From contig JAZDOK010000009.1 of NCBI GenBank assembly GCA_043798715.1, positions 1 to 49,554 on the forward strand: a stretch of DNA of 49,554 nucleotides, given 5' to 3'. Position numbers and translations under genes: made by a program. Shown here one piece after another: positions 34,501 through 42,223 of the stretch. The notes beneath the pieces were generated by a model, which saw only the letters and a list, made by a program, of their open reading frames with translations, ran no database searches and had not been told where the DNA came from. Source of the DNA: JAZDOK01 sp043798715. Its GTDB lineage: Bacteria > Vulcanimicrobiota > JAZDOK01. Each line of letters opens with the position of its first letter. The stretch's first letter is position 1.

Positions 34501-35008
34501 GATCCAGGGCCGTCTGAATCCCGGCTATGCCTCCGCCGATGACGAGGGCTCTGGGCTGTACCGGGAGGCGCTCAATCTTCCTCTCGCGTAGATGGGAGGC
34601 CCTGGCCACAGCCATCGTCACCAGATCGATTGCCTTGCCGGTCGCCCGCTCCCGCCCGCCGGGATGCGCCCAGGCGCACTGCTCGCGTATATTGGCTACA
34701 GCTATAAGTGAGGGGGAGAGATCGGCTTCTTTAAGGACTCCGGCAAAAGTCTCTGAATGTATGAGGGGGGTGCAGGCGGCCACCACCACCCGGGAAAGCC
34801 CCTGAGCAAGAATATCGCCGCGGATCAGGGCCTGACCCTCCCGGGAGCAGGCAGAGCCGATTTGCCGGGCTACCGTTACGTTCGGAAGGCCCGCGGCATA
34901 TTCCGCCAGGAGATCGCAGTCAACTTCTCCGGCGATGCTCCCGCCGCAGCGGCAGATATAAACTCCTATCCCGGCCGTTTCCAAACCCCGGTTCTCCTCC
35001 CCGTTCAT
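31541..35008 (-). CDS. hdrA: HdrA-like flavin/iron-sulfur protein with MvhD-like domain and palindrome-bearing disordered tail
   Basis: 1155 residues. The N-terminal HdrA cysteine segment is IGVYICRCGGSIAG. The FAD Rossmann site is ALVIGGGIAGIQTALDLAG (~151), followed by EKEPSLGGLLSRLD. Iron-sulfur motifs CTSCGACLKVCP (~253) and CDACVRACP (~306) follow. The body continues to about residue 600, then an MvhD-like domain (~605-730, VLVLACSG...ETGCAGSV...GCEPEECLF). Residues ~745-1155 form a Pro/Glu-rich, probably disordered tail, in which six 28-bp palindromes are translated; a seventh provides the stop. HdrA is the flavin-based bifurcation subunit of Hdr complexes. The ATG overlaps the stop of the HdrCB-type gene by 4 bp. 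Confidence 0.88.
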   Translation of the reverse strand: MNGEENRGLETAGIGVYICRCGGSIAGEVDCDLLAEYAAGLPNVTVARQIGSACSREGQALIRGDILAQGLSRVVVAACTPLIHSETFAGVLKEADLSPSLIAVANIREQCAWAHPGGRERATGKAIDLVTMAVARASHLRERKIERLPVQPRALVIGGGIAGIQTALDLAGSGHPVTLVEKEPSLGGLLSRLDRIFPGMESPLCVLGLRMAEVEKHPEIELLAGSSVEDVAGEAGNYAVKIILEPRHVTEACTSCGACLKVCPVEVPNARDAGFSSRKAIYPAGGVAVSPAYVIDRKACLGINGGACDACVRACPEKAIDLGQEPRGLTREAGAIVLATGMEPSDPAFLEDYGYIRFENVITSLEFETLVRPDGPTGGQLVRLSDSKPPGSVAFIQCAGSQSVPKGWAGGGSLTWMNTLKESLIIKERWPGTEVYIFYTEMQVPGKSHEDLYARARGSGVRFIRGLPAEIVEAGERRLKITGENTLLRELYRIEVALVVLASGFVPTRESERLRRLLRVQTDPSGYLLTSHPALKPLEGYSRAVFGAGTALGPRDVRESIITADAAAARASSFLRQGEIERDARYSPDRPDEEISVQIEALASNEAEKKVLVLACSGAYQAIDLAGALRLAYPVEVFVIETGCAGSVSRKHLLQALGRGIGAVIVAGCEPEECLFREAGEAARERIMELKETLEELGVTAERLRWADVSTRDPGAFVSAARETARFINTIPSEKLREESKIVAESQHLEKPSGPLRRDYRRKAAEAAPRVERPEVRLEGLLRREVLFQPVERKIFRREEEMPPPLPEAPAPSAETLSLQPPQFYPSPVEEEPASFAESATEDSRGEKFFTPTEAECPPIEVEGRGDACIAPTEPPAMLDLIPEPMAVFINESTAGVSEKKAGQTEGAVDFLIRPIPFELPEEEELPPMDLPEVEPFPEEVGAKNFSPLPVEDEAALSFLQDLKGDLELPPPSDEIKKPSKSAVSFEELPDDLKAFLDTEVFIDDSVVEVSLEEVEAKNASSLPEEAAIEEPPLEEGKEEPPASEEIALEVSEPSGEGAEEFPLLEQPTSAIIPVRKSLLLPVKPPVMGWRRGKLLPVKPLPGPFGLGRFSRGASGRGDACVAHCVGAKNVSPLPEEAKEVPLEDLLILRVPERK
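31606..31633. repeat. 28-bp palindromic element, copy 2
   Basis: GTAGGGGCGA at one end and TCGCCCCTAC at the other, AT-rich core. Read on the minus strand in frame b as VGAKNVSPLP inside the HdrA tail. Confidence 0.85.
31635..31662. repeat. 28-bp palindromic element, copy 3
   Basis: GGGCGAC-GCATGC-GTCGCCC core and a full TCGCCCCTAC end; the other end is decayed (CAAT for GTAG). It is separated by one base from copy 2, so the two are in tandem. Read in frame a as GRGDACVA. Confidence 0.85.
31939..31966. repeat. 28-bp palindromic element, copy 4
   Basis: Most diverged internal copy (GTAGGGACGA ... TTCGCCTCTAC). Read in frame b as VEAKNASSLP. Confidence 0.75.
32161..32188. repeat. 28-bp palindromic element, copy 5
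   Basis: GTAGGGGTGA ... TCGCCCCTAC with an AAAATTTTT core. Read in frame b as VGAKNFSPLP. Confidence 0.85.
32391..32418. repeat. 28-bp palindromic element, copy 6
   Basis: GTAGGGGCGA ... GTCGCCCCTAC with a TGCATGC core, an almost perfect palindrome. Read in frame a as GRGDACIAPT. Confidence 0.85.
32451..32478. repeat. 28-bp palindromic element, copy 7
   Basis: GTAGGGGTGA ... TCACCCCTAC with an AAAATTTTT core, a perfect palindrome including compensatory GTGA/TCAC changes in both arms. Read in frame a as SRGEKFFTPT. Confidence 0.85.
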
Positions 35009-36180
35009 TCGGTCCTCTCCACATTGTCCCCGGTCTTTCCGGAGACGGCGTTCCAGACGATTTCCGATAGGTCCTGCAATCGTATATTCAACGGCGCCCC
35101 CTCCGTCTCATCCTTCATGGCACAGCCAAAATGAATGAGGCACTTGGGACAGTTGGTCAGAAAATCCCGGGCACCCGTATCAGCCCCATCTCTCAGACGC
35201 TCCATCTGACGCAGCTTCGAAAAGGCGTCACATCCGCACCAGGCGCTGGTGCCGCAGCAGGGGCCCTGCCTTCCGGAGCGAGCCATCTCCCTGAGATCCA
35301 GGGAGGGGATATGCCTGAGGATCTCGCGGGGAGGATCGTAGACTCCCAGGAACCTCCCGAGACGGCAGGGATCATGGTATGTCACAATCTTCTCCAGGGC
35401 CGATGTTTTAAGAGCGCCCGAATCAAAGGCCGGAAGCAGCATCTCGGTCCAGTGGAGGACTTCGACGTCAGGAAATTTCAGAAATTCCGGATAGAGCCTC
35501 TTGAGAGTGAAACAGCACTCCGGACAATGGGTGACCACTTTTTTCACGCCCGCCTCGCGAACGAGACGGCTGTTATGCCCGGCCAGATCAAGAAAAGGCT
35601 CTCTCTGTCCGGTCCAGAGAAGATCATGGCCGCAGCATCGCTCATCTTCCAGCACCATCGGGCGGATCCCGGCCTTGTTCAGGAGGCGCACGACATTCTG
35701 AGCGATGCCGATAAGCCCCGGAGATTCCCCGGCAAACATCCTGTCATAATAAGGGAGACAGCCCACAAAGTAGAGCACGTCGCTCTCATCGGATGTCATA
35801 AGATCCGGTCCGAGCCACGAGGTGCGGGAGGGTTTAAAGCCGGCCTCCCCGGTCATTCGCATCATCGCCAGCGGAAGGCCGCCGTGGGCGGCTATACCAC
35901 GATAACCTGCCAGAGCCGCCATGTTTCTTACTTCCCTGATAAAAAGCGGGAAATCCACGTTTTCGGGACATTTTTCCCGGCAGAGGCCGCAGGTGAGGCA
36001 CGACCAGAGCCTGGGATCTGAATAGACTGACTCATCGGTTCCCAGGAGCAGTCGCTCGATCAGGAGGCGCGGGGAAAAATTGGGATCGGCCAGGGTCACG
36101 GGGCAGAAGGCACTGCAGCGCCCGCACGAATTACATCGGGAAACACCGGTTTTTTCCATCAGTGCCTGAAGATCCTGCAT
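35005..36180 (-). CDS. Heterodisulfide reductase HdrC-HdrB fusion (HdrD-like)
   Basis: 391 residues. The N-terminal HdrC-like part has two [4Fe-4S] motifs, CNSCGRCSAFCP (~16) and CLTCGLCREKCP (~60). The HdrB-like part has two CCG domains: ERCCGHDLLW with HCPECC, and HDPCRLGRF with GPCCGTSAWCG and NCPKC. CCG cysteines bind the noncubane clusters that reduce disulfides or a similar substrate in HdrB. There is no membrane segment, so it acts in the cytoplasm. It starts 3 bp after the MvhD-like gene and overlaps hdrA, so MvhD-HdrCB-HdrA-HdrA2 form one operon. Confidence 0.92.
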   Translation of the reverse strand: MQDLQALMEKTGVSRCNSCGRCSAFCPVTLADPNFSPRLLIERLLLGTDESVYSDPRLWSCLTCGLCREKCPENVDFPLFIREVRNMAALAGYRGIAAHGGLPLAMMRMTGEAGFKPSRTSWLGPDLMTSDESDVLYFVGCLPYYDRMFAGESPGLIGIAQNVVRLLNKAGIRPMVLEDERCCGHDLLWTGQREPFLDLAGHNSRLVREAGVKKVVTHCPECCFTLKRLYPEFLKFPDVEVLHWTEMLLPAFDSGALKTSALEKIVTYHDPCRLGRFLGVYDPPREILRHIPSLDLREMARSGRQGPCCGTSAWCGCDAFSKLRQMERLRDGADTGARDFLTNCPKCLIHFGCAMKDETEGAPLNIRLQDLSEIVWNAVSGKTGDNVERTE

Positions 36181-36183
36181 CCC

Positions 36184-36804
36184 CTATTTCTCCTTATAGA
36201 GCCATTTACCGGTCATGACATCAAAAATCGGCTCCAACTCTTCTTCTTTGGGAGATTCCTCCGGGGTGAAAACCGGCGGCTCTGAAGGTGCCTTGGCAGA
36301 ATAAGAGATCCCCTTTGGAGGGGCCCCTTCCACCGCGGAAGGGCTCTTTGATTCTTCCTGCAAAGAGATATCCTCCACCGCTTCCGTCACCTTTTGGATC
36401 CTGATCGGATTGGGGCCGAGTATCCGAAGGCGCCTATCGAAATCGTTTATGACTGAGACAAGGCGATCGGTATCTCCCCGGCCGATCCACTCCCATCGGA
36501 GCCTGGCCGCAGGCCATCCAAGGATGGTCAGGGTCGCAAGCGTCTCTTCCAGACATTCCTCTCCGAAACGCCTTCCATTCTGAAACCGGCAACACCCGTC
36601 GGGGCAGCCCAGAACCAGAACCCCGTCGGCGCCGAGGGCCAGGGCCCGGAGGAGAAGCCCTGGGTTCAACTGACCCAGGCAGCACAGGCGGAGCGGCCGA
36701 ACTCCGGCAGCATACTGTTTTTTCTGCCGGCCGGCCCGATGAAGAGCGCTTCCGGCATCGCCTGAACAGGAGAAAAGCGTTATCAAAGGATTAAAATCGG
36801 CCAT
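36184..36804 (-). CDS. mvhD: MvhD-like [2Fe-2S] electron-transfer subunit with C-terminal extension
   Basis: 206 residues. The first ~130 match MvhD/FrhD-like delta subunits: ITLFSCSGDAGSA, RLCCLGQLNPGLLLRALALGADGVLVLGCPDGCCRFQNG, and WEWIGRGDTDRLVSVINDF. MvhD normally links a [NiFe]-hydrogenase or formate dehydrogenase to HdrA; no such enzyme is encoded here. The remaining ~75 residues are a Pro/Glu/Ser-rich extension ending PIFDVMTGKWLYKEK, similar in composition to the HdrA tail. It is the first gene of the operon. Confidence 0.88.
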   Translation of the reverse strand: MADFNPLITLFSCSGDAGSALHRAGRQKKQYAAGVRPLRLCCLGQLNPGLLLRALALGADGVLVLGCPDGCCRFQNGRRFGEECLEETLATLTILGWPAARLRWEWIGRGDTDRLVSVINDFDRRLRILGPNPIRIQKVTEAVEDISLQEESKSPSAVEGAPPKGISYSAKAPSEPPVFTPEESPKEEELEPIFDVMTGKWLYKEK

Positions 36805-36831
36805 GCCCTATCCCGTCTCTTATTTGGATCC

Positions 36832-36862
36832 TCAGGCCGCCTTCAGCCTGAAGACGGCCTGA
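36832..36862. repeat. Long imperfect palindrome upstream of the Hdr operon
   Basis: TCAGGCCG and CGGCCTGA outer arms plus CTTCAG and CTGAAG inner arms, with one mismatch and almost no loop. It lies about 30 bp upstream of mvhD, next to a TATAAT (minus strand, 36863-36868), so it may overlap the transcription start and act as operator or leader hairpin. No good -35 was found for that -10. Confidence 0.5.
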
Positions 36863-36929
36863 ATTATATACGCCCCCTGGTAAATACCATGTGAAATTCC
36901 AAAAATCCTCCATCGCGACAATAGGCGAC

Positions 36930-36946
36930 CCCCGCCTACGGCGGGG
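36930..36946. repeat. GC-rich palindrome, distal of the tandem pair
   Basis: CCCCGCC-TAC-GGCGGGG. It lies 14 bp from an identical copy at 36961-36977, both downstream of pilQ. Confidence 0.8.
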
Positions 36947-36958
36947 CCTACAGAAAAG

Positions 36959-36979
36959 AGCCCCGCCTACGGCGGGGCT
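36959..36979 (-). terminator. Probable pilQ terminator (GC-rich palindrome, proximal of the tandem pair)
   Basis: AGCCCCGCC-GTA-GGCGGGGCT on the minus strand followed by CTTTTCTG, about 30 bp past the pilQ stop. The stem is identical to the neighbouring copy. The T tract is short, so the tandem arrangement may make up for this. Confidence 0.65.
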
Positions 36980-37007
36980 TATAATCCATAATCCTCAAAT
37001 CGAAAAC

Positions 37008-39011
37008 CTACTGAACGATGATTCTCGGGGTAATCATGATTACCAGTTCTGTTTGGGCCGTGTTGTTATTCGTGAATTTGAACAATTCGCCCAGGATCGG
37101 AATGTCACCCAGCAGAGGAACCTTCGAAACCGTTTTATTCCCGGTGCTCTTGAGAAGTCCGCCCAGAATGATAGTCTCGCCGTTCTTGACCCTGAGAGTC
37201 GTCGAGGCGGTCCTCTCTGAGGTGATGGGATACTTGTCAACCATTCCCGTCTGATCGCTCACTTTGGGAGCGATTTCGGTGGTAATGTAGCCGTCCGGGC
37301 CGATGGTGGGCTTTACTTTAAGTTCAACTCCGATATCAACGTATATTACCTGATTCTGGCCGGCCCTGGGATCAAAATATACGATAGGATATTTGTCGCC
37401 CACGTGGACATTGGCTTCCTTGCCGCTTATCACGGCAACTCTGGGGGTGGCCAGAATCTTGGCGTCCTTGGTCTGGACGAGGTAATTCAGAGTGGCCCTG
37501 ATATAGCCCTGATCATTTCCGAGGGGGCTCCGGGTGAAGTACCCGATGGCGAGATCCTGCACGGTGTCCGTCTGAGCGGAAGAGCCTATCGCGCGATTCT
37601 CATACAGTTTTGTCGAGGCGGCGTAATCCCACTGGACTCCGAGCTGGGCAAGGCCGCTGCCGCTGATCTCCATCACCTTGATCTCCAGCATGACCTGCTG
37701 AAGCGGTATGTCAAAAGAATCTATGGTATCCTTGACCTTTTTCACCAAATCCTCGGAAGCGGTCACCATCAGCGCATTCAGTCTGTCATCCGTCTGAATC
37801 TTGCCCGCAATTTCCGGAATCACAGCTTCGAGCTGAGTCTTTGCCTTGTCAGAGGAGGTGTATTTAAGACGGATGAGCTCGCTCCGGGCCGACGCGGTCG
37901 GAGCCTGAACATCAATCTGGGAAACCAGCCGTTTGATCCCCTTGATTGTAGTCGAATCTGCCGTTACGATAAGAGCGTTGATCCTCGCGTCCGGCATGAT
38001 TTCCGCCCCCGGGAAGCGGGCCGTCAGAGTTGTGATCACATCCGAAACCTTTGCCTGCTCCAGAGGGATGACCTGGGTGAGCTTGGCTCCTTTTTCCTCT
38101 TTAGTAGGTAGTTTATCCGGCAGTCTCTTTAAACTATCGGCGCTTCCGACCACGATGATGTTACCCAGGCGGGTATATTCCAGCCCGGAAGTCTTGACAA
38201 TCAGCATGAGGGCCGTCTCGAAGGGAACATCCTTCAGGGCCATCGTGATGGTGCCCTTCACCGAGGGATCGCAGACCATGTTTTCCCCGCTCTGCTTGGC
38301 GAGAAGACGAATGACGGAGAGGACTTCGGCATCCTTGAACTCCATGTTTACCAGAATGGGCTTGGGCTGGGATGCCTTAGCCTGGCTCTTCGGAGCGGCC
38401 TTTTCAGTTTTGGATGAAGTCCAGGAGGAGGCTTTGCGGGTGGGGGGGGAGGCCTTGATGACCTGCTTCCCCTTAAGAGTCGCCGACCCTGTTTCGGCCG
38501 GACCCGCTTCTTCCTCTGAAAGCAAGGCATCCCGGGCCATTTTAAGCATGGAAGAATCCCCCACGCCCGTCGCTTTAGAAGAGGCAGCCGAACTGCCCAT
38601 GCTGACCACCATGAGGAGACCATTTCCGTCCGCGGCGGGAGAAACGGCATAGCTGGCCTGTGAAGTCAGATTGACCTGAACTTTCACGGTTTCAGCCCCG
38701 CTTTGGACAAGCCTGATGCTTTCCACAACACCCTTCTTGACGTCCACGAATCTGGCCGCGGAAGGGTCCAGCTCAGCCGGAAACACCTCCAGGACAATGG
38801 TTTCCTGCGGCTTGCTGACAGAGCCGGCCGTGTGCCTGACCGGGGCGGATGAACTGATGAAAATCTCCACCCTGTCAGGATAACTCCTGGCGGACACCCC
38901 GGTGACCCGGGCCTCCGGAGCTGCTTTGACCGGCAATGTACTCCAAAGGCACATCCCGAGAATAAATGCTGTCAACAGCAGCAGTCTGAAACTTTCGTGT
39001 TTCCTCGACAT
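37008..39011 (-). CDS. pilQ: Type IV pilus secretin PilQ
   Basis: About 667 residues from the ATG at 39011, which has AGGAGGTGG about 10 nt upstream and begins a signal peptide (MSRKHESFRLLLLTAFILG...VKA). A longer frame upstream is an artefact running into pilP. Domains in order: AMIN-like (ARVTGVSARSYPDRVEIFIS), a Ser/Lys-rich linker, STN/secretin N0 (ILVNMEFKDAEVLSVIRLLAKQSGENMVCD), two N-domains (ALIVTADS, ALMVTASED), and the secretin core (VPLLGDIPILGELFKF ... ELVIMITPRII). It forms the outer-membrane pore for the pilus. It is last in pilMNOPQ, 34 bp after pilP. Confidence 0.97.
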   Translation of the reverse strand: MSRKHESFRLLLLTAFILGMCLWSTLPVKAAPEARVTGVSARSYPDRVEIFISSSAPVRHTAGSVSKPQETIVLEVFPAELDPSAARFVDVKKGVVESIRLVQSGAETVKVQVNLTSQASYAVSPAADGNGLLMVVSMGSSAASSKATGVGDSSMLKMARDALLSEEEAGPAETGSATLKGKQVIKASPPTRKASSWTSSKTEKAAPKSQAKASQPKPILVNMEFKDAEVLSVIRLLAKQSGENMVCDPSVKGTITMALKDVPFETALMLIVKTSGLEYTRLGNIIVVGSADSLKRLPDKLPTKEEKGAKLTQVIPLEQAKVSDVITTLTARFPGAEIMPDARINALIVTADSTTIKGIKRLVSQIDVQAPTASARSELIRLKYTSSDKAKTQLEAVIPEIAGKIQTDDRLNALMVTASEDLVKKVKDTIDSFDIPLQQVMLEIKVMEISGSGLAQLGVQWDYAASTKLYENRAIGSSAQTDTVQDLAIGYFTRSPLGNDQGYIRATLNYLVQTKDAKILATPRVAVISGKEANVHVGDKYPIVYFDPRAGQNQVIYVDIGVELKVKPTIGPDGYITTEIAPKVSDQTGMVDKYPITSERTASTTLRVKNGETIILGGLLKSTGNKTVSKVPLLGDIPILGELFKFTNNNTAQTELVIMITPRIIVQ

Positions 39012-39045
39012 TGTAACTAATCCACCTCCTGAGTTGTGTTCGCGC

Positions 39046-39636
39046 CTAATTCTCGGGAATTCCGAGTTTAATAATCCGCCCGCCGTCCTTAAGAACCACG
39101 GTTTTTTTCTTGATTGACGTGACCGTATATTCGCCGAATTTGTCGCCGAGTCCCACCACATCGCTCTTGGAGCCATCCTGCAGGATGGCCATCACCTTCC
39201 CGCCGGCCCGCATGATTCCGGTGACCTGAATCGTAGGCGGAGGAGGGGGCGGTGGAGGAGCCACTAGCGGAATGCCACCCGGGCCTGTCCGATCCGGCAA
39301 ATCAGGCAATTGACCGATTTTGATGGGCGGCGGGGGAGGTGGTTCCGGTCTCCTCCCCACCACGGGGGCAAAGGGATCCTTTCTCCCGGCGCTCATAGCA
39401 TATCTGGGAACGAACCTCGGCGCCTGCACCGCCGCCGCACCGGGAGCGCCAGGAACTCCGGAAACTCCAGGCATTCCCGGAATGGCCGGAGATGGCGGAG
39501 TAATCGTAATCGGCTGCTGAGGAGCAGAAGTTTCAGCCGGCTGATCGGCCGTCTTCTTGGCGCAGCCGGAGAGAAGCAATCCAACCGTTAGAAGCAGAAT
39601 GAGGGTCATCGCCACGCGATTGAGCCAAATCGTCAC
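39046..39636 (-). CDS. pilP: Type IV pilus lipoprotein PilP
   Basis: 196 residues. Lipobox LLLSGC at about residue 25, a long Pro/Ala/Gly-rich linker (including a collagen-like PGMPGVSGVPGAPG), then the PilP beta-domain: RKDPFAPVV, TGIMRAGGKVMAILQDG, GLGDKFGEYTVTSI and VLKDGGRIIKLGIPE. PilP bridges PilNO in the inner membrane to the PilQ N-domains. The ATG overlaps the pilO stop by 4 bp. Two poly-Pro runs (PPPPPP, PPPPPPPP) are unusual and extend the linker. Confidence 0.93.
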   Translation of the reverse strand: MTIWLNRVAMTLILLLTVGLLLSGCAKKTADQPAETSAPQQPITITPPSPAIPGMPGVSGVPGAPGAAAVQAPRFVPRYAMSAGRKDPFAPVVGRRPEPPPPPPIKIGQLPDLPDRTGPGGIPLVAPPPPPPPPTIQVTGIMRAGGKVMAILQDGSKSDVVGLGDKFGEYTVTSIKKKTVVLKDGGRIIKLGIPEN

Positions 39637-40322
39637 TGCCCACCTCCTCCTTTGCTAAGATAGGCCGTCATGGGAATCGTGATATTCAGGATCGGGGAGA
39701 GTCCGACACCCTTGAGTTCCACGGGGGAGAGCGCAATCCGATCGATAGTGACCAGCCGTCTCAGCTTCAACGCCCCGAGTTGCTGGAGAAAATCAACCAG
39801 GGTACCATACTTCCCCTGAAGCGTAATCTGGAATTTTCTGGTTGGAAACTGCATAAGTGCCGGGGCCACTGAGGCCGCGCTTTCTTTCTTGGGCTGCTCA
39901 GGAGCCCCCCCCTCCGGCTTTTTTTCATCCGCCGGTGCGACGGTGGGGGACACCATGGCGCCGGGTGTGATGGATTGGATCGAAAAACTGGGGTCATTCA
40001 TACGCTGTCTCTCATAGAGCGCCAGCTTCTCAATCTCTTTGAGGTAATTTGAGACGAAAGCCCATTCGGGCTCCGGCTTGATATTTGCGATGAGAAGCCG
40101 CTCGAGATCGCTCTGGAGTTCGTCACTCTCCTTGTATAGTTCGGGGAGCTTCTCGACCATTTTCTGGTTTCTCTCGAGCTCCTGATTCTTGGAATCCAGG
40201 GTAGTCTGGAGTTCCTTAAGATTGGCCAGTTTTTTCTGCCAGTCCATAAGATAAAAACTCACTCCTACCAGGGCGACGATAATCACCACCAGGAGGACCT
40301 TCATCGGAGTCGTGAGGTTCAT
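39633..40322 (-). CDS. pilO: Type IV pilus inner-membrane protein PilO
   Basis: 229 residues. One N-terminal membrane segment (VLLVVIIVALVGVSFYLMDW), a coiled coil to about residue 75, and a ferredoxin-like periplasmic domain ending FQITLQGKYGTLVDFLQQLGALKLRRLVTIDRIALS, typical of PilO. A Pro/Glu/Lys-rich insertion lies at about residues 125-150. It dimerises with PilN. It overlaps both pilN and pilP by 4 bp. Confidence 0.93.
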   Translation of the reverse strand: MNLTTPMKVLLVVIIVALVGVSFYLMDWQKKLANLKELQTTLDSKNQELERNQKMVEKLPELYKESDELQSDLERLLIANIKPEPEWAFVSNYLKEIEKLALYERQRMNDPSFSIQSITPGAMVSPTVAPADEKKPEGGAPEQPKKESAASVAPALMQFPTRKFQITLQGKYGTLVDFLQQLGALKLRRLVTIDRIALSPVELKGVGLSPILNITIPMTAYLSKGGGGQ

Positions 40323-41032
40323 ATCTTAACTCCCTCCTCTTTAGTCCCTGCGGGAGGTGCTCCCGGGGGAACTGCAGGCGCTTTGGGAGGAGCCGGTGCG
40401 ACCGGCTGAGGCACAGAAACAGATTCCAGAACGGCTCGTTCAGCCACATGGCCTGCCTTCTCGGCATCATAGTGGCTCTCAATCTGGAAGGTATAGCCGA
40501 TGTAATTCCCCTCCACCTTCGTCATGCTCGTCGAAGAAAGAGCGGCGTCCTTGAAATAGCGGGAATGCCCCTCCTGCAGGTTCTCCATAAGGCTCGCGAT
40601 GGCCTCCAGCGGCTTCATTCCGTTGACATCCACCGCCACTCCGCTCATGGAGACGGTGTTGCCGTTCTGAGGCTCGATCGTGAGCAGACTCAGCCAGGAA
40701 TTTTTAGGCACTACCATCGAGACCTCATCCAACAGATTGCTGTAACGGATGGGGTCGTACCTAAGGTTCTTTATCGTAAAAATCTGACTCCTTAACTGAT
40801 CGTTTTTCTTCTTAAGATCCTCAATCACCGGCACCTTGGACTTATACTCTTCGTTCTTCTGATCCACAACGGTAATCTCAGCCTGCCTGCTCGCAATCTG
40901 TCTCTCCAGATGGATGCCCCAGAGCCAGAAAAGCACGACGCAGATCGCTACTACAACCAGCATGAGAGCGAGCATTGGATCAAATTCAAAACGCTTTCGC
41001 TCAGTCGGCAGAAGATCTACTTTAATGGTCAT
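40319..41032 (-). CDS. pilN: Type IV pilus inner-membrane protein PilN
   Basis: 237 residues. The cytoplasmic N-terminus carries VDLLP (residues 5-9), the PilM-binding motif, followed by one membrane segment, a coiled coil and a ferredoxin-like periplasmic domain (RYSNLLDEVSMVVPKNSWLSLL). The C-terminal ~45 residues are an added Pro/Ala-rich tail. The ATG has AAGGGGGTG upstream. It lies about 80 bp downstream of pilM; the gap shows nothing recognisable. Confidence 0.94.
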   Translation of the reverse strand: MTIKVDLLPTERKRFEFDPMLALMLVVVAICVVLFWLWGIHLERQIASRQAEITVVDQKNEEYKSKVPVIEDLKKKNDQLRSQIFTIKNLRYDPIRYSNLLDEVSMVVPKNSWLSLLTIEPQNGNTVSMSGVAVDVNGMKPLEAIASLMENLQEGHSRYFKDAALSSTSMTKVEGNYIGYTFQIESHYDAEKAGHVAERAVLESVSVPQPVAPAPPKAPAVPPGAPPAGTKEEGVKI

Positions 41033-41113
41033 AAACTCACCCCCTTCTGGAACTTAACCCGGTAAGAATGTTCCTTAATATGTCGTCTGTGCTGCTTAAC
41101 TCCCTTCAATATA

Positions 41114-42223
41114 TTAGGCAAAAGCCCGGAAAGCCAGCCCCATGCTCACCGTGAGGATTGGAGCCATGGCGTCCAGTTCCTCCTGAGAATAGCCAGGGAC
41201 TTCACATGAAACCAGATTCTTGAAAGGATTGATAATCTGAGTCGGAATGCCCAGCTCGTTGGCCATGTAGGGGCCGATGTTTTTAAAACAGGCAGTTCCG
41301 CCGGAGAGCAGGATCAGATCCAGCGTCTCCCCCCGGTAGCGGGAGCGGTAGTAATCAAATGAACGCTGAACCTCGGTGATCAACTCATTCAAGACCGGGA
41401 TAATGACATTGAAAATCCTCATCGAGGTGGGGGCCACCGGAGTGGCATCCTTTTCCACCCGAATGACGCCCTTGTCCCTCTTGATTTTTTCGGCCTCCTC
41501 GAAACTCAGGTTCAGGGACTGGCCGATGGATTTGGTGAAACTGTTGCCGGCCACGCTGATTGTCCTGTTGTGACGCAGAGTGCCGGCCTTGAAAATATTG
41601 ATGGTGCTGGAGCCGGCTCCGAGGTTTATGATGGCGAGCGTCTGCCTGAAAACCTCGGGTGTTACGGAAAACTGGACGGCCCTGGCCAGGGCAAATGGCT
41701 CCAGGTCGATGGCCTGGAGCTGCATACCCGCCTGGCTGATTACTTCCCCTACATTCTTCACAATCTCATTGGGAGCAGCGACCAGCAGCACCTCCATGGA
41801 CTTCTCGTCCCCTTCGATGCTCTTCCGTAAAATATTCCCAACGATCTGGGCTTCAGAGACGGAATACGGGAGGTATCTTTCGGCCTCAAACTTGATGGCG
41901 TGCTGCAGTTCTTTCTCCGTCATCTGGGTCATGATGATCGGACGAATCACCACCGACTGCCCGGCAACCGTCCCCACGACCTTGTTAAGCACAAATTTCG
42001 AGCTGTCCAGAAGCTGTCTCAAGGAATCGGCGAGCACTTTGGCGTCAACGACGGCGCCGTCCTTGATAGTCATTGCCGGCGTAGGGCCTACAGCCACTCT
42101 GGCCAGTTGATACCCTGAGGGTGTCTTGACCATCTGAACGACTTTCGTAGAGTTGCTGCCTAAATCAACGCCGCCGACAACAACCTTTTTACCCATCCCT
42201 ATTAAGTTCTTAAAAAAGGACAT
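41114..42223 (-). CDS. pilM: Type IV pilus actin-like ATPase PilM
   Basis: 369 residues, FtsA/actin fold. Phosphate 1 segment VVGGVDLGSNSTKVVQM, TVAGQSVVIRPI, INLGAGSSTINIFKAGTL (phosphate 2) and ILLSGGTACFKNIGPYMANELG (adenosine motif). It binds the PilN N-terminus and connects the inner-membrane complex to the motor ATPases. It is the first gene of pilMNOPQ, with AAAGGAGG and a closer GAGG upstream. The 233-bp gap to pilD holds no clear promoter; I see only AT-rich patches. Confidence 0.95.
   Translation of the reverse strand: MSFFKNLIGMGKKVVVGGVDLGSNSTKVVQMVKTPSGYQLARVAVGPTPAMTIKDGAVVDAKVLADSLRQLLDSSKFVLNKVVGTVAGQSVVIRPIIMTQMTEKELQHAIKFEAERYLPYSVSEAQIVGNILRKSIEGDEKSMEVLLVAAPNEIVKNVGEVISQAGMQLQAIDLEPFALARAVQFSVTPEVFRQTLAIINLGAGSSTINIFKAGTLRHNRTISVAGNSFTKSIGQSLNLSFEEAEKIKRDKGVIRVEKDATPVAPTSMRIFNVIIPVLNELITEVQRSFDYYRSRYRGETLDLILLSGGTACFKNIGPYMANELGIPTQIINPFKNLVSCEVPGYSQEELDAMAPILTVSMGLAFRAFA

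Noticed and set aside
39012..39176. N-terminal extension of the PilQ frame
   Set aside because: It reads pilP sequence out of frame. The ATG at 39011 has a strong ribosome site and starts a signal peptide.
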